Positions 13,113 to 21,992 of a stretch of DNA of 64,000 nt are shown one piece after another. The translations under genes and the position numbers were made by a program. The stretch is from Burkholderiaceae bacterium. Its GTDB lineage: Bacteria; Pseudomonadota; Gammaproteobacteria; Burkholderiales; Burkholderiaceae_C. The notes under the pieces were generated by a model that saw only the letters and a program-made list of their open reading frames with translations, made no database searches and was not told where the DNA came from. Numbering within the stretch: the first letter of the stretch is position 1; every line of letters starts with the position of its first letter. The DNA is taken from the NCBI GenBank assembly GCA_019234815.1, contig JAFALA010000013.1, positions 20,012 to 84,011 of the forward strand. Direction: 5' to 3'.

Positions 13113-14201
13113 ATGCAGATCGACTTCCACCATGCTGTCACCTATGTGGTGTCCCGCCTGGCCGGGCTGGGTCATGACGATGCCAGTGTCGTGGCGCATG
13201 CCTCGCAGTACGTCGACGATGCGACCCAGGACGGCGCCCTCGAGTTCACGACCGGCGAGCGCTATGTGCGCGTGACCTCGTCGCACAAGACGATCAACAT
13301 CGCGCTCAACGCCGACAAGGCAGACAATCGGCTGGTGTGGGTGCCGTTTCATTTCATGCCCGGCAATGAGGCGCCGCCGCCGGGCGCCTCGCCGGACGAT
13401 GCGTTCTACTACCGCCTGATGTGCAAGCCGGGCAGCCGGATCGCCCGCGACATGATGCGAGACTGCGTGGAGCGCAAGCATCTGCACTTCGGCTTGCACC
13501 GCCTGGGCATCGCGCTGCATACCTTCGTCGACACCTGGGCCCACCAGCAATTCATTGGCGCCGTCTGCGACATCAACAAGGTGAAGACCTATGCCGTTGA
13601 TCCCGACCCCAGCTATTGCAAGGATGTGGTTTATGGCGCCCTCACCGGCGTCAAGGAAGCGTTCGAGCGGCACATTGCCAATTTCCTGCCGGTCGGCCAC
13701 GCCGGCGCGCTGACCTTGCCCGATCTGCCGTTTCTCAAGTGGTCGTTCACCCGCGAGAACGGTGAGGTGGTCGCGCGCGACAACCCAACCGACTATCTGA
13801 AGGCCGCGCACGCCGCGTTCAATGTCGTGCGACGTTTTGTGGCGGGCGATCCTGATCTCGCGGAGGTCGCCTTGCCTGCTGGCGACGCTCAAACCCTGGA
13901 CACGATGCTGCGCACGACGCTCTACATCGAAGGCGAGCGCCGTCACCAGGTGTGGCTCCAGGCGATTGCGGACGGGGCATTCTCGTTCGGTCCGACCTCG
14001 CTCAGCTACGTGGAGCAGGGCCCGGGATCCTGGAAGATGGACGCGCTCAACCAGGATCCGCTGGACGAGGCCGGCGTGCAGTACAGCTTCACGCCGGGCT
14101 TTCTGGGCTCGAACTGGAAGATGTTCCACGACGCCGTGCAATTCCAACGGCTCTATGTGCTGCACGAGCTGCTGCCCGCCTACGGGATTTGCGCGTCCTG
14201 A
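13113..14201 (+). CDS. DUF6765 family protein (zinc phospholipase C-like)
   Basis: The 362-aa product begins MQIDFHHAVTYVVSRLAGL and contains SQYVDDAT (31-38) and LHTFVDTWAHQ (135-145), typical of the DUF6765 family. The spaced His/Asp residues (His6, His7, Asp36, His136, Asp140, His144) resemble the metal ligands of zinc-dependent phospholipase C-like helical proteins, so a metal-dependent hydrolase is possible; this is inference. There is no signal peptide. GAGG precedes the ATG. It stands alone between secA and argJ. Biological role unknown. Confidence 0.78.
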   Translation: MQIDFHHAVTYVVSRLAGLGHDDASVVAHASQYVDDATQDGALEFTTGERYVRVTSSHKTINIALNADKADNRLVWVPFHFMPGNEAPPPGASPDDAFYYRLMCKPGSRIARDMMRDCVERKHLHFGLHRLGIALHTFVDTWAHQQFIGAVCDINKVKTYAVDPDPSYCKDVVYGALTGVKEAFERHIANFLPVGHAGALTLPDLPFLKWSFTRENGEVVARDNPTDYLKAAHAAFNVVRRFVAGDPDLAEVALPAGDAQTLDTMLRTTLYIEGERRHQVWLQAIADGAFSFGPTSLSYVEQGPGSWKMDALNQDPLDEAGVQYSFTPGFLGSNWKMFHDAVQFQRLYVLHELLPAYGICAS

Positions 14202-14288
14202 AGCACGCATCCGGCACGCATCCGTGCCGGCGCGCTGCCTACAATGCTGGCTGACGCCTTTTCGTCACTTTCTATCTGCGAGTCCGCC

Positions 14289-15518
14289 ATGCCTGTCCAC
14301 CTGTCCGCTCCCGATCCTGTCTCCCTGCATCCCGTGCCTGGCGCCCGATGGGGCGTGACGATGGCCGGCATACGCAAGGTCGATCGCCGTGATCTTTGCG
14401 TGCTGGTGCTCGACGAAGGCAGCTCGGTGGCGGGCGTGTTCACCAAGAACCGCTTTTGCGCCGCGCCGGTGCAGATCTGCCGCGAGCACCTGGCCGGCCA
14501 CCAGGGCATACGCGCCTTGCTGATCAACACCGGCAACGCCAATGCCGGCACCGGCGAGGACGGTCTGGCGCGCGCGCGCCTGAGCTGCGAGGCGCTGGCC
14601 AAGTTGCTGAACATCGGCAGCCACCAGGTGCTGCCTTTCAGCACCGGCGTGATCATGGAGAACCTGCCGGTGGAGCGCATCGTCGCCGGCTTGCCGGCCG
14701 CGCTTGCCGCGCTCAGCAGCAATGCCTGGGGCGAGGCCGCGCAGGGCATCATGACCACCGACACCTTGCCCAAGGCCGTCTCGCGCCAGGTGCAGATCCA
14801 GGGTCAGACCGTGACGGTGACCGGCATTTCCAAGGGCGCCGGCATGATCCGCCCCAACATGGCCACCATGCTGGGCTTCGTGGCCACCGACGCCAACATC
14901 GCGCCCGAGCTGCTGCAAAGCCTGGTCAGCGAAGCCGCCGACGCCTCGTTCAACCGCATCACCATCGACGGCGACACCTCGACCAACGACTCCTTTGTGC
15001 TGATCGCCACCCACAAGGCCGCGCATGCGCGCATCGAGTCCTTGCATTCCGCTGAGGGCCAGGCCTTGCGCGACGCCGTCATTTCGGTTTCGCAGACGCT
15101 AGCGCAGGCCATCGTGCGCGACGGCGAGGGGGCGACCAAGTTCATCAGCGTCGTGGTCGAGGGCGGACGGGACGAAGCCGAATGCCAGCTGGCCGCGTAC
15201 GCCATTGCGCATTCCCCGCTGGTCAAGACCGCCTTCTTTGCCAGCGATCCCAACCTCGGTCGCATTCTCGCGGCCGTGGGCTATGCCGGCATCAGCGATC
15301 TGGACCAGACCCTGATCGATCTGTTCCTCGACGACGTGCACGTGGTGCGCCATGGCGGGCGCCATCCCGACTATCGCGAGGAAGACGGCCAGCGCGTGAT
15401 GAAGCAGTCCGAGATCACGGTGCGGGTCAATCTGCACCGCGGAGCCGCCCGAACCACGGTGTGGACTTGCGACCTCAGCCACGATTACGTCAGCATCAAC
15501 GCCGACTACCGCAGCTGA
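14289..15518 (+). CDS. argJ: Bifunctional ornithine acetyltransferase/N-acetylglutamate synthase ArgJ
   Basis: This 409-aa enzyme of arginine synthesis recycles the acetyl group between N-acetylornithine and glutamate. The precursor cleaves itself at the conserved [14 protein letters not shown] site (Ala192-Thr193), and Thr193 becomes the nucleophile of the beta chain. The acetylglutamate-site TGNANAG (81-87) and the C-terminal [14 protein letters not shown] are intact. The ATG at 14289 gives the usual N-terminus; an upstream in-frame start would add an unrelated stretch. It is transcribed alone and converges with the SPOR-like gene (42 bp apart). Confidence 0.96.
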   Translation: MPVHLSAPDPVSLHPVPGARWGVTMAGIRKVDRRDLCVLVLDEGSSVAGVFTKNRFCAAPVQICREHLAGHQGIRALLINTGNANAGTGEDGLARARLSCEALAKLLNIGSHQVLPFSTGVIMENLPVERIVAGLPAALAALSSNAWGEAAQGIMTTDTLPKAVSRQVQIQGQTVTVTGISKGAGMIRPNMATMLGFVATDANIAPELLQSLVSEAADASFNRITIDGDTSTNDSFVLIATHKAAHARIESLHSAEGQALRDAVISVSQTLAQAIVRDGEGATKFISVVVEGGRDEAECQLAAYAIAHSPLVKTAFFASDPNLGRILAAVGYAGISDLDQTLIDLFLDDVHVVRHGGRHPDYREEDGQRVMKQSEITVRVNLHRGAARTTVWTCDLSHDYVSINADYRS

Positions 15519-15560
15519 TCTTCCGATCGGCAGGACTTGCGCAGCTCCGCGCGAGTTTCG

Positions 15561-17192
15561 CTAAAAATCAATGGCCTTGGTGTGGAGGCCGCGCGCAATC
15601 AAGGTGGCATTGATCAGCTGCGCCTCCTCGCGGCTGCCGAAGGGCCAGATCGCGGCGCGCCAGCCTTCGGGCGTCTGGAAGACCTGGCTTTGCATGGACT
15701 TGGCGCCGATCAAGGGCGCGGCCATGTTCTGCATGCGCTGCAGGTAGGCCAGCGCTTCGTCCTTGCTGGGCATGGGAGGACCCACGAGGGCCACCTGCTT
15801 CATGTTCTCGACACTGACCTGACCCGGTTCCTCGCCGGACTTGGGGTTGCGGAACTGCGTGCGTTCGCCCTTGGGCGGCTCGGCCTGTGGCGTCGGCTTG
15901 GCAGGGGCCGCCGGGCCGTTCCTGCCATGCTCGCTGGCGCCGTCGGGCTTGTTCTTGCCGGCGTCGGCGTTTGCCGCTGGATTGATGGTGTTCCGCTGCA
16001 CCAGGCGCGGCACGGTCGGCTCCAGGTGCGGCCGTATGTCGGGCTGAGCCCTGTTGTCCCCGGTTTGTCCGGACATGATCTGTTCCGACGCGGAGAGGAT
16101 GGCCTGGGTCTTGCCGTCCGCCTTGGCCGGTGTGCCGGGTTGTGCAATGGATGCGGATTCGAGCGGCTTCGCTGCAGGGGATGGCGCGCTGGGAGCGGGA
16201 ATCGCCGGCGCGACCACGGTGGCGGCCGAGGCTGGGGGTTCGGCTGGCGCGCTGGCTTGCGCGAAGGGCTGGGACGCAGCGCTGGCGGCCGGGACTGGCA
16301 CTGCAGCAGCAGCGGATGACGCCGTTGTCGCTGCCATCGACGCAGCCGCGCTGGCCGCTGCGCTCACAGGTGCCGGCGGCGTGGCCGCGGGCTCCGCGCT
16401 GTGCCACCACCACAGGCTTGCCGCCAGCGCCGGCAGTCCCAGCAGCACGGTGAGTGTCAGTCCGAGACGCAAGGGGTCGAGGCAGCGCGGCCCGGTCACG
16501 TGTACGGTCTGCCCCGGGCCTTGCGCCAGGATCACGCGGGTGCGCGCAGAACCTGCATCGATGGCCGCGCTCAGCAAATAGATTTCTGTCGGCCAGGCGC
16601 CGCCCTTGCCGCGCGGCTTGGCGGCCAGTCTTTCGTCAATGCTGAGCACGCGGCGAGGCAGGGTTCCGTCGTCTGGGGCCTGGCGATAGCCGTAGAGCAG
16701 GGCAAAGCGCGCCGCCCGTCGGGCCGAAATGCCGGGAATCAGGGACTTGCTGAAGACCGGCCACATGGGCGTGGATTTCCCGGTGCCGTTCAGGAACGGC
16801 AGCCGCGCGAGCCAGCGGCGCAGACCTGCGGCCGCGCCGGCAGCCTCTGGCGAAGGGGCTGCCTCGACGGGGACGGCAAGGGGCGCCGCGGCCGGCGCCG
16901 GGGGCTTGGCGGATTGCTTTGTCAACACCGCCAGCGTCGGGTCGTCCGGCACGGCCTCGTCGCCAGCCCCTCCTTGCGAGCCTTGCTGCGCCGCCGCCAG
17001 CTCCTCAGGGCTCACCACATCGTCCAGCGTGGAGAGCACGGGCTCCACCGAGGGCGTGGCGCTGCTGCGCATGAAGGGCAGCGCCACCAGACCCAGCGAA
17101 TGCACATCATCTGCCGTGACGCGTCGGGCCAGGGGATGGCGGTTGTGCCATTCGGCCAGTCTGCGGGCAAAGAGCAAAGCCAGTTCTTGCAT
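15561..17192 (-). CDS. Single-pass membrane protein with C-terminal SPOR-like domain
   Basis: This protein of about 543 aa is not recognised as a named family. The cytoplasmic N-terminal part (about 255 residues) contains a helical opening (FARRLAEWHNRHPLARRV) and a conserved-looking RVLSIDERLAAKPRGKGG. One membrane helix follows (LRLGLTLTVLLGLPALAASL), then a long Ala/Pro-rich linker of about 150 residues. The C-terminal 80 residues (QVFQTPEGWRAAIWPF...EAQLINATLIARGLHTKAIDF) look like a SPOR peptidoglycan-binding domain. That layout suggests a cell-envelope or division role. The start is uncertain: ATG at 17192, preceded closely by TGGAG, or GTG at 17216. Confidence 0.72.
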   Translation of the reverse strand: MQELALLFARRLAEWHNRHPLARRVTADDVHSLGLVALPFMRSSATPSVEPVLSTLDDVVSPEELAAAQQGSQGGAGDEAVPDDPTLAVLTKQSAKPPAPAAAPLAVPVEAAPSPEAAGAAAGLRRWLARLPFLNGTGKSTPMWPVFSKSLIPGISARRAARFALLYGYRQAPDDGTLPRRVLSIDERLAAKPRGKGGAWPTEIYLLSAAIDAGSARTRVILAQGPGQTVHVTGPRCLDPLRLGLTLTVLLGLPALAASLWWWHSAEPAATPPAPVSAAASAAASMAATTASSAAAAVPVPAASAASQPFAQASAPAEPPASAATVVAPAIPAPSAPSPAAKPLESASIAQPGTPAKADGKTQAILSASEQIMSGQTGDNRAQPDIRPHLEPTVPRLVQRNTINPAANADAGKNKPDGASEHGRNGPAAPAKPTPQAEPPKGERTQFRNPKSGEEPGQVSVENMKQVALVGPPMPSKDEALAYLQRMQNMAAPLIGAKSMQSQVFQTPEGWRAAIWPFGSREEAQLINATLIARGLHTKAIDF

Positions 17193-17366
17193 GGGCTCCA
17201 GGAGGTTGCGCCGCACCTGAAATGATGGGCAGCGAGCATTGTGGGCCCAGATTGTGGCCCCTGAAGCCTTCTTATGGCAGGTTCATCGGGTGCATATGTC
17301 GCTCAAGTTGGCGGGATGGCGGAAAATCGACGCCTGTCCGCAATGGCCGGCTTTTGCCGGCGTCCC

Positions 17367-18611
17367 ATGTTTTCCACCTTGATCGAACCCGCCGCCCAGG
17401 CCAGCGCCCCTGAACGTTTCATGCGCCTGCTTGAAACTGCCCTGACCAGCCGGGAGGTGCAAAAGCTGCTCCTGACCAAGCCGCAGGGCGCTGACGCCGA
17501 TCTGGAGCGCCTGATGGTGCGCGAGGTCGAGTTGCGCGGCGAGCGACAGCTCTGCATGGTGTGGCGCTACAAGACGCGCGACGTCACCAAGAACCTGCCG
17601 CTGTCCGAGGGTCTGGCCTGCCTGCGCGACCTGCTGGGGGCGCCGTTCCAGAACGCGCAGCTCAACACGCCGCTGCAGGAGGTGCAACTGGCCTTCAGCC
17701 GCAAGGGCCGGGCCAGCCTGCGCGTCGGCAAGATGCAGGGCGCGGCGGCAGTGCCGGAGGGACCGAAGGGGACGAACGCCACCCACGACCATCAGAAGCA
17801 GCGTTATCTGGACTTGGCCCAGCCCTTCTGGCAAGACCTGGGGCTGACGCACCCGGTCCGCGGCGAGGCGGCGCTGGTACCGGCGATGTCGCGCAAGTGG
17901 AAGCAGATCAACAAGTTCATCGAAATCTTCGAAGCCGCGCTCAAGAGCTCCTCCCTGATGGCAAGCGCCGATGTGCACGTGGCCGATTTCGGCTCAGGCA
18001 AGGGCTACCTGACCTTCGCGATGCACGCCTACCTGCGCGGACTGGGCAAGCAGGCCCATGTGCGCGGCGTTGAACTGCGCGACGACATGGTGCGCCTGTG
18101 CCGCGACGCCGCCCGGCGCCACGCCCTGGAGGGCCTGGAGTTCGACCAAGGTGACGTGCGCTCTTATACGCCCGAGCGCCTGGACGTGATGATCGCGCTG
18201 CATGCCTGCGACATCGCCACCGACTACGCCATCCACCTGGGCCTGCGCGCCCGCGCCGCCATCATCATGTGCTCGCCCTGCTGCCACAAGCAGCTGCGGC
18301 CGCAGATGAGCAGTCCGGCGCTGCTGCGCCCGCTGTTGCAGCATGGCATCCATCTGGGCCAGGAAGCCGAGATGGTGACCGACGGCTTGCGGGCGCTGCT
18401 GCTGGAGGCCGAGGGCTATGAGACCCAGGTGTTCGAATTCGTCTCGCTCGAGCACACCAGCAAGAACAAGATGATTCTGGCGGTGCGGCGCGAGCGGCCC
18501 TTGCCCGACGCCCGGCGCCAGGAACTGCTGGCGCAGATCGAGGCGATCAAGGCCTTCTACGGCATCAGGGAACAGGCCTTGCAGGCCTTGCTGTGCCCGA
18601 CGCCGAACTGA
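17367..18611 (+). CDS. SAM-dependent methyltransferase
   Basis: This protein of about 414 aa has a class I methyltransferase core: the SAM-binding loop DFGSGKGYLTFA (207-218), an acidic residue after the next strand (VELRD) and LHACDIATD in place of the usual motif IV. A CSPCCHKQLRPQ segment follows and is typical of this subgroup, which also occurs in eukaryotes. The N-terminal 170 residues are a separate helical/beta region. The substrate is unknown; rRNA or tRNA are possible. The start is the ATG giving MFSTLIEP; longer in-frame starts up to 17274 cannot be excluded. The gene diverges from the SPOR-like gene. Confidence 0.82.
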   Translation: MFSTLIEPAAQASAPERFMRLLETALTSREVQKLLLTKPQGADADLERLMVREVELRGERQLCMVWRYKTRDVTKNLPLSEGLACLRDLLGAPFQNAQLNTPLQEVQLAFSRKGRASLRVGKMQGAAAVPEGPKGTNATHDHQKQRYLDLAQPFWQDLGLTHPVRGEAALVPAMSRKWKQINKFIEIFEAALKSSSLMASADVHVADFGSGKGYLTFAMHAYLRGLGKQAHVRGVELRDDMVRLCRDAARRHALEGLEFDQGDVRSYTPERLDVMIALHACDIATDYAIHLGLRARAAIIMCSPCCHKQLRPQMSSPALLRPLLQHGIHLGQEAEMVTDGLRALLLEAEGYETQVFEFVSLEHTSKNKMILAVRRERPLPDARRQELLAQIEAIKAFYGIREQALQALLCPTPN

Positions 18612-18641
18612 GCCGGGCCGGCATGCGCCGGAGCAGGGACG

Positions 18642-18670
18642 AAAAAAAGGGTCAACCCGAAGGTTGACCC
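18642..18670 (-). terminator. Strong reverse-strand terminator with no known gene in front of it
   Basis: Read on the reverse strand this is GGGTCAACC-TTCG-GGTTGACCC followed by seven T. The UUCG loop and T-run are on the reverse strand only; on the forward strand the hairpin is followed by GCAAGAGC. It therefore should end a leftward transcript, yet no leftward gene is visible upstream of it. Confidence 0.7.
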
Positions 18671-18771
18671 GCAAGAGCGCCGAGGACGCTGCCCGAAGAC
18701 TGGCGCAGCCTTGGAGGCTGGCCGGTGGGGCCGCAGCGTAGCGAGTTGGGGCGCTTGCAGCGCATGGCAAG

Positions 18772-18791
18772 GCGAACTGCCGGCAGTTCGC
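18772..18791. repeat. Perfect 20-bp palindrome
   Basis: GCGAACTGCCGGCAGTTCGC reads the same on both strands. It could be a protein-binding site or, in RNA, a hairpin. Confidence 0.6.
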
Positions 18792-19166
18792 AGCCTGGGC
18801 GCCGTGGTCTTGGAAAGACCGCAGCTCAGGCCGACGGACGCATCCCGTGGGGCGGCCCGTGCCGGAAGGAGGGCAGGGCGGCGGGACGAGGGGGCGTGGT
18901 GTGGCAGGGCGTCATGGATGCATCATCGGCGCACACGCTGTCTTCAAAAGCCGAAAGAACAGGCGGCAAAACTCCCCAAATTGCTGGCATGTTTTCACGT
19001 TCAATTCCGGCTTTTGAACTGCAGGTCCTTGCGTCAGCCCTTGAACTGAATTAGGGGTCTTTGATGCAGCCGGCCGGCCAGTCCACGCTCATTTGACGCA
19101 ACGCAAGGCGCATTGGGCCTGCATGGCACACATTGCAGCCATAGCTTTCCCTGTCTCGTGTTCGAC

Positions 19167-19934
19167 GTGAATACACTCAATCACACTCCCATCCGCTTGT
19201 CGCGGTCCCATCTGGCGGCAAGGTCATTGCCTGACGAGGCGGCCTTGCATGCCGCGCCGGCGGCCGTCGACATCGCGGAATGGCAAGCCCTGCTGGGCGG
19301 CGCGGCCTTGAGCCATGCGGAGTTGCAGTCGCTCAATCGGGTGCGCGTGGTCAGCACCTGGGAGGCCGGCCGGATGGTGTTCACGCGCAGCCACATGGCG
19401 GATTCGCTGGTCGCCGTGCTTGAGGGCGCCGTGGGATTGGGCCTGGCCCGCGGCGAGGAATCCTTCCATCTGGAGCGGACGGTGCGGGGCCCGATGTGGC
19501 TGGACTTGAGCAGCGCATGGCTGGGCGCCAGCCACGCCCAGGATGCACGGACGCTGACCGAGGCTCGATTGGTCCATTTGCCGCTGGCCCAGGTTCGCGA
19601 CGCTCTGGCGCTTCATTCCGCCTTGCTGGACCGCCTGCTGGTGGCCTTGGCGCGGACCGTGAACAAGCTGACTTGCGCGACGCATGATTTGATGCACAAG
19701 GATGCGGAGCGGCGCCTCGCCGCCTGGCTGCTGCAGCGCTGTCCGTCTCCAGGCAGCGGACAGGTGCTGGCCTTGAGCGAGCGCAAGCGCGACATCGCGG
19801 CCCAACTGGCCATCACCCCGGAAACGTTCTCGCGCATGATGCGCCAGCTCAAGAGCAAGGGCGTGGTCGAGGTGCATGGCTACACGGTGCGTGTGCTCGA
19901 CATGCCGGCCTTGCAGGCGCTGGCGCAGGATTGA
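19167..19934 (+). CDS. Crp/Fnr family transcription regulator
   Basis: The product is about 255 aa. An N-terminal cNMP-binding-like beta-roll (about residues 45-130) is followed by a dimer helix and a C-terminal winged helix-turn-helix with the motif KRDIAAQLAITPETFSRMMRQLKSKGVV. The FNR iron-sulfur cysteines are absent (only one Cys is near the dimer helix), so it is not an oxygen-sensing FNR; the ligand is unknown. No ATG fits the start. GTG at 19167 was chosen; GTG at 19158 or TTG at 19113 are alternatives. The HDOD gene lies 114 bp downstream on the same strand with its own ribosome site. Confidence 0.85.
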   Translation: MNTLNHTPIRLSRSHLAARSLPDEAALHAAPAAVDIAEWQALLGGAALSHAELQSLNRVRVVSTWEAGRMVFTRSHMADSLVAVLEGAVGLGLARGEESFHLERTVRGPMWLDLSSAWLGASHAQDARTLTEARLVHLPLAQVRDALALHSALLDRLLVALARTVNKLTCATHDLMHKDAERRLAAWLLQRCPSPGSGQVLALSERKRDIAAQLAITPETFSRMMRQLKSKGVVEVHGYTVRVLDMPALQALAQD

Positions 19935-20048
19935 TGTCGGCCTGGGGTCCGGTCAAATTTTGCAGAACTGGCCGATGAATTTGCGCCGCAGGGGCGCGAA
20001 GGGCGCTTGTCGTCCACTAGACTGATCTCCAACTTCAAGGAGACGGTC

Positions 20049-20879
20049 ATGAACGCAGCGGCGGAGAAGTTCTTCCAGCACAGCCATGCCTTGCCCACCA
20101 TGCCCGAGGTGGCCAGCCGCCTGCTGAAGAGCTTTGACGATGAGAACGTCAGCCTGGGCGCGCTGGCGCATCTGATCGGCAAGGACTCCACGTTGACTGC
20201 CAAGGTCCTGCGCCTGGCCAATTCGGCCCGATACAGCCCCTCGCACACCATCTCGAACCTCAACGACGCCGCCGCCGCCTTGGGACTCGATACCTTGCGC
20301 AACCTTTCGATGGCGGCGTGTATTTCAGGTGCCTTTCCGGCCGTGCAGGGCTTGAACCGCGAGCTGTTCTGGCGCCACAGCGTCAGCACGGCGGGGTATG
20401 CCCGCGTGCTGAGCCGGCTGTTGAACCTGGATGCCGACGCGGCCTATCTCGCGGGCCTGATGCTGCGTACCGGGCAGTTGCTGATGGCCATGACCCATGC
20501 CGAGCAGGTGGCGGAGGTCGAGGCGCATGCGGCCGAGCCGGGCAGCCGTTTTTCCCTGGAGATGCACCGCTTCGGCTGCACCCATGCCGACGTCACGGCT
20601 TCGCTGGCCAAGCACTGGCACTTCCCGGCCAAGCTGATCGAGGCGTTTGCCGATGCCGACACGCCGCTGGAGATCCGCCCGTTCTCGCCGCTGGCCGCCG
20701 TCTTGCACATTGCCGAGGTGCTGGCCGATGCCGCCGAGCATCACGACGATCCGGTCAAGGCCATGCAGGAGGCGGTGCCTGAGTTGATCGAGCACATGCA
20801 CCTGGACCTCGATTTCCTGCGCGCCAAGATCGAGGCGGCCGGCGACGTGGGCAGCGATGTCGATCAGCTGCTGAATTGA
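20049..20879 (+). CDS. HDOD domain signalling protein
   Basis: This 276-aa protein consists essentially of one HDOD domain (about residues 10-205), a non-catalytic relative of HD phosphohydrolases. Markers are LPTMPEVASRLL, LIGKDSTLTAKVLRLANSA and AAAALGLDTLRNL. HDOD proteins usually act as scaffolds in signalling, often linked to c-di-GMP or motility; no partner domain is present. The start is set by AAGGAG 7 nt before ATG 20049, rather than the ATG at 20007. It converges with the NlpC/P60 gene. Confidence 0.88.
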   Translation: MNAAAEKFFQHSHALPTMPEVASRLLKSFDDENVSLGALAHLIGKDSTLTAKVLRLANSARYSPSHTISNLNDAAAALGLDTLRNLSMAACISGAFPAVQGLNRELFWRHSVSTAGYARVLSRLLNLDADAAYLAGLMLRTGQLLMAMTHAEQVAEVEAHAAEPGSRFSLEMHRFGCTHADVTASLAKHWHFPAKLIEAFADADTPLEIRPFSPLAAVLHIAEVLADAAEHHDDPVKAMQEAVPELIEHMHLDLDFLRAKIEAAGDVGSDVDQLLN

Positions 20880-20910
20880 GGTCGGGGCTCAGGAAAGTCA
20901 GAGTTCCTGG

Positions 20911-20934
20911 CTGCGCCGGCGCGGCGCAGTTTCG
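20911..20934 (+). terminator. Possible terminator between HDOD and NlpC/P60 genes
   Basis: CTGCGCC (20911-20917) pairs with GGCGCAG (20923-20929), followed only by TTTC, so it is a weak candidate. Confidence 0.4.
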
Positions 20935-20949
20935 GGTGGACGATGCGCG

Positions 20950-21768
20950 TCAGCGCAGGCTGGAGCGGTTTTCGCCGGACGTGGCGCTGTCGGCACTGCC
21001 GAGTTCGGCGCGCCGCGCGCCGGTGAAGCGCTTGGCCCAATAGGCTTCACGCATGTCCTCGACGCGGACGGCGCTGCCTACGCGCGGCGAGTGGATGAAC
21101 TTGCCGTCGCCCACGTAGATGCCGACGTGCGAGAAGGTTCTGCGCATGGTGTTGAAGAACACCAGGTCGCCCGGCTTGAGCTCGTCCTGCTTGACAGGAA
21201 TCAGGCTGGAGAGATGCGCTTGTTCGTCGGCACGGTGCGGCAGCACCATCCCTACGCTCATTTCGAAGATATGGCGGGTGAAGCCGCTGCAGTCGAATCC
21301 GCCCTCGATCGAATTGCCGCCGCGCCTGTAGGGCACCCCAAGGAAATTCATGGCCGACATGACCAGGTCGGACGCCGTGTTGCGCACGCGATTGAGCAGC
21401 GGGCCGTCGCTGTCGCTGCTCAGCAGGCCACGTTCTTGCAAGAAGCGCGACACGGCATCGCCCGGCGCGTTGCCAGTCGTGCCGGCCGCGACGCTGGAAC
21501 CCGTGTTTTGCGCCAAGCCAGGGGCGCTGGAACTGCCGTGGCTGAGTTGCAGACTCTGTCCGTATGCGCCCGTCACCGTCCCAGGCGGCGGGGTCAGCGC
21601 CGGAGCCGGTGCATTGGCTTGCTGCGCCTGTTGCGCCAGGGCTTGCCCTGCTGCGCCGAACAAGCCAAGACCAAGGCCTGCTGCACCCATTGCAGCTGCC
21701 ACCAAGCCCGAACGAAGGCTGGTTGCTACGGCGGTCAACAAAGGGGTCGGGGGAGTCTGAACGGGCAT
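20950..21768 (-). CDS. C40 (NlpC/P60) peptidoglycan hydrolase
   Basis: This 272-aa exported cysteine hydrolase is expected to cut peptide stems in peptidoglycan. Catalytic residues are visible as Cys160 (GGFDCSGF), His214 (FSHVGIYVGDG) and His226 (FIHSP). The N-terminus has a long hydrophobic signal (about residues 12-46, ending GQALAQQ) and then a Gln/Ala/Pro-rich linker to about 100. A short helical region (LQERGLL...ASDLVMSAMNFLGVPYRRGG) precedes the catalytic fold. It is transcribed alone, leftwards. Confidence 0.92.
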   Translation of the reverse strand: MPVQTPPTPLLTAVATSLRSGLVAAAMGAAGLGLGLFGAAGQALAQQAQQANAPAPALTPPPGTVTGAYGQSLQLSHGSSSAPGLAQNTGSSVAAGTTGNAPGDAVSRFLQERGLLSSDSDGPLLNRVRNTASDLVMSAMNFLGVPYRRGGNSIEGGFDCSGFTRHIFEMSVGMVLPHRADEQAHLSSLIPVKQDELKPGDLVFFNTMRRTFSHVGIYVGDGKFIHSPRVGSAVRVEDMREAYWAKRFTGARRAELGSADSATSGENRSSLR

Positions 21769-21992
21769 GAGGGGGAAAACTTCAGCGCGCAGCTTATAGA
21801 GGGCGTCTTGGCGGTGTCAAGCCTTGCGGCCTCGATTCAAGGGTAAGTCCGGGCAGCATGTGCACGGGGTCCCTCGACGGCGGGTTGAAGATGGGGCGGG
21901 GCAGGCGACTGGGGTCAGGTGTCTCGTGGTTCGGATGGCGATTCGCGTATTGGACCACAACTCAGTATCGAATCCGGGTATTCCCTTGGGTT

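Larger units (their letters stand above)
18612..19166. other. Gene-poor region with reverse-strand terminator and palindromes
   Basis: No convincing protein gene lies here; open frames on either strand are Ala/Arg/Ser-rich with no recognisable domain. It holds the terminator at 18642-18670, a perfect 20-bp palindrome at 18772-18791, a hairpin GGTCTTGGAAAGACC at 18806-18820, and a less GC-rich segment (18940-19060) before the Crp/Fnr gene. A reverse-strand non-coding RNA is possible. Confidence 0.45.

Noticed and set aside
17994..18770. 258-codon reverse frame running into the gene-poor region
   Set aside because: Mostly antisense to the methyltransferase; its upstream part is Ala/Ser-rich with no domain. 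The terminator at 18642 falls inside it, which argues against it being a gene.
18711..19054. Two overlapping forward frames of about 110 codons
   Set aside because: Arg/Gly/Ala-rich, no ribosome site, no recognisable fold; they lie over palindromes that look like RNA or binding-site structure.
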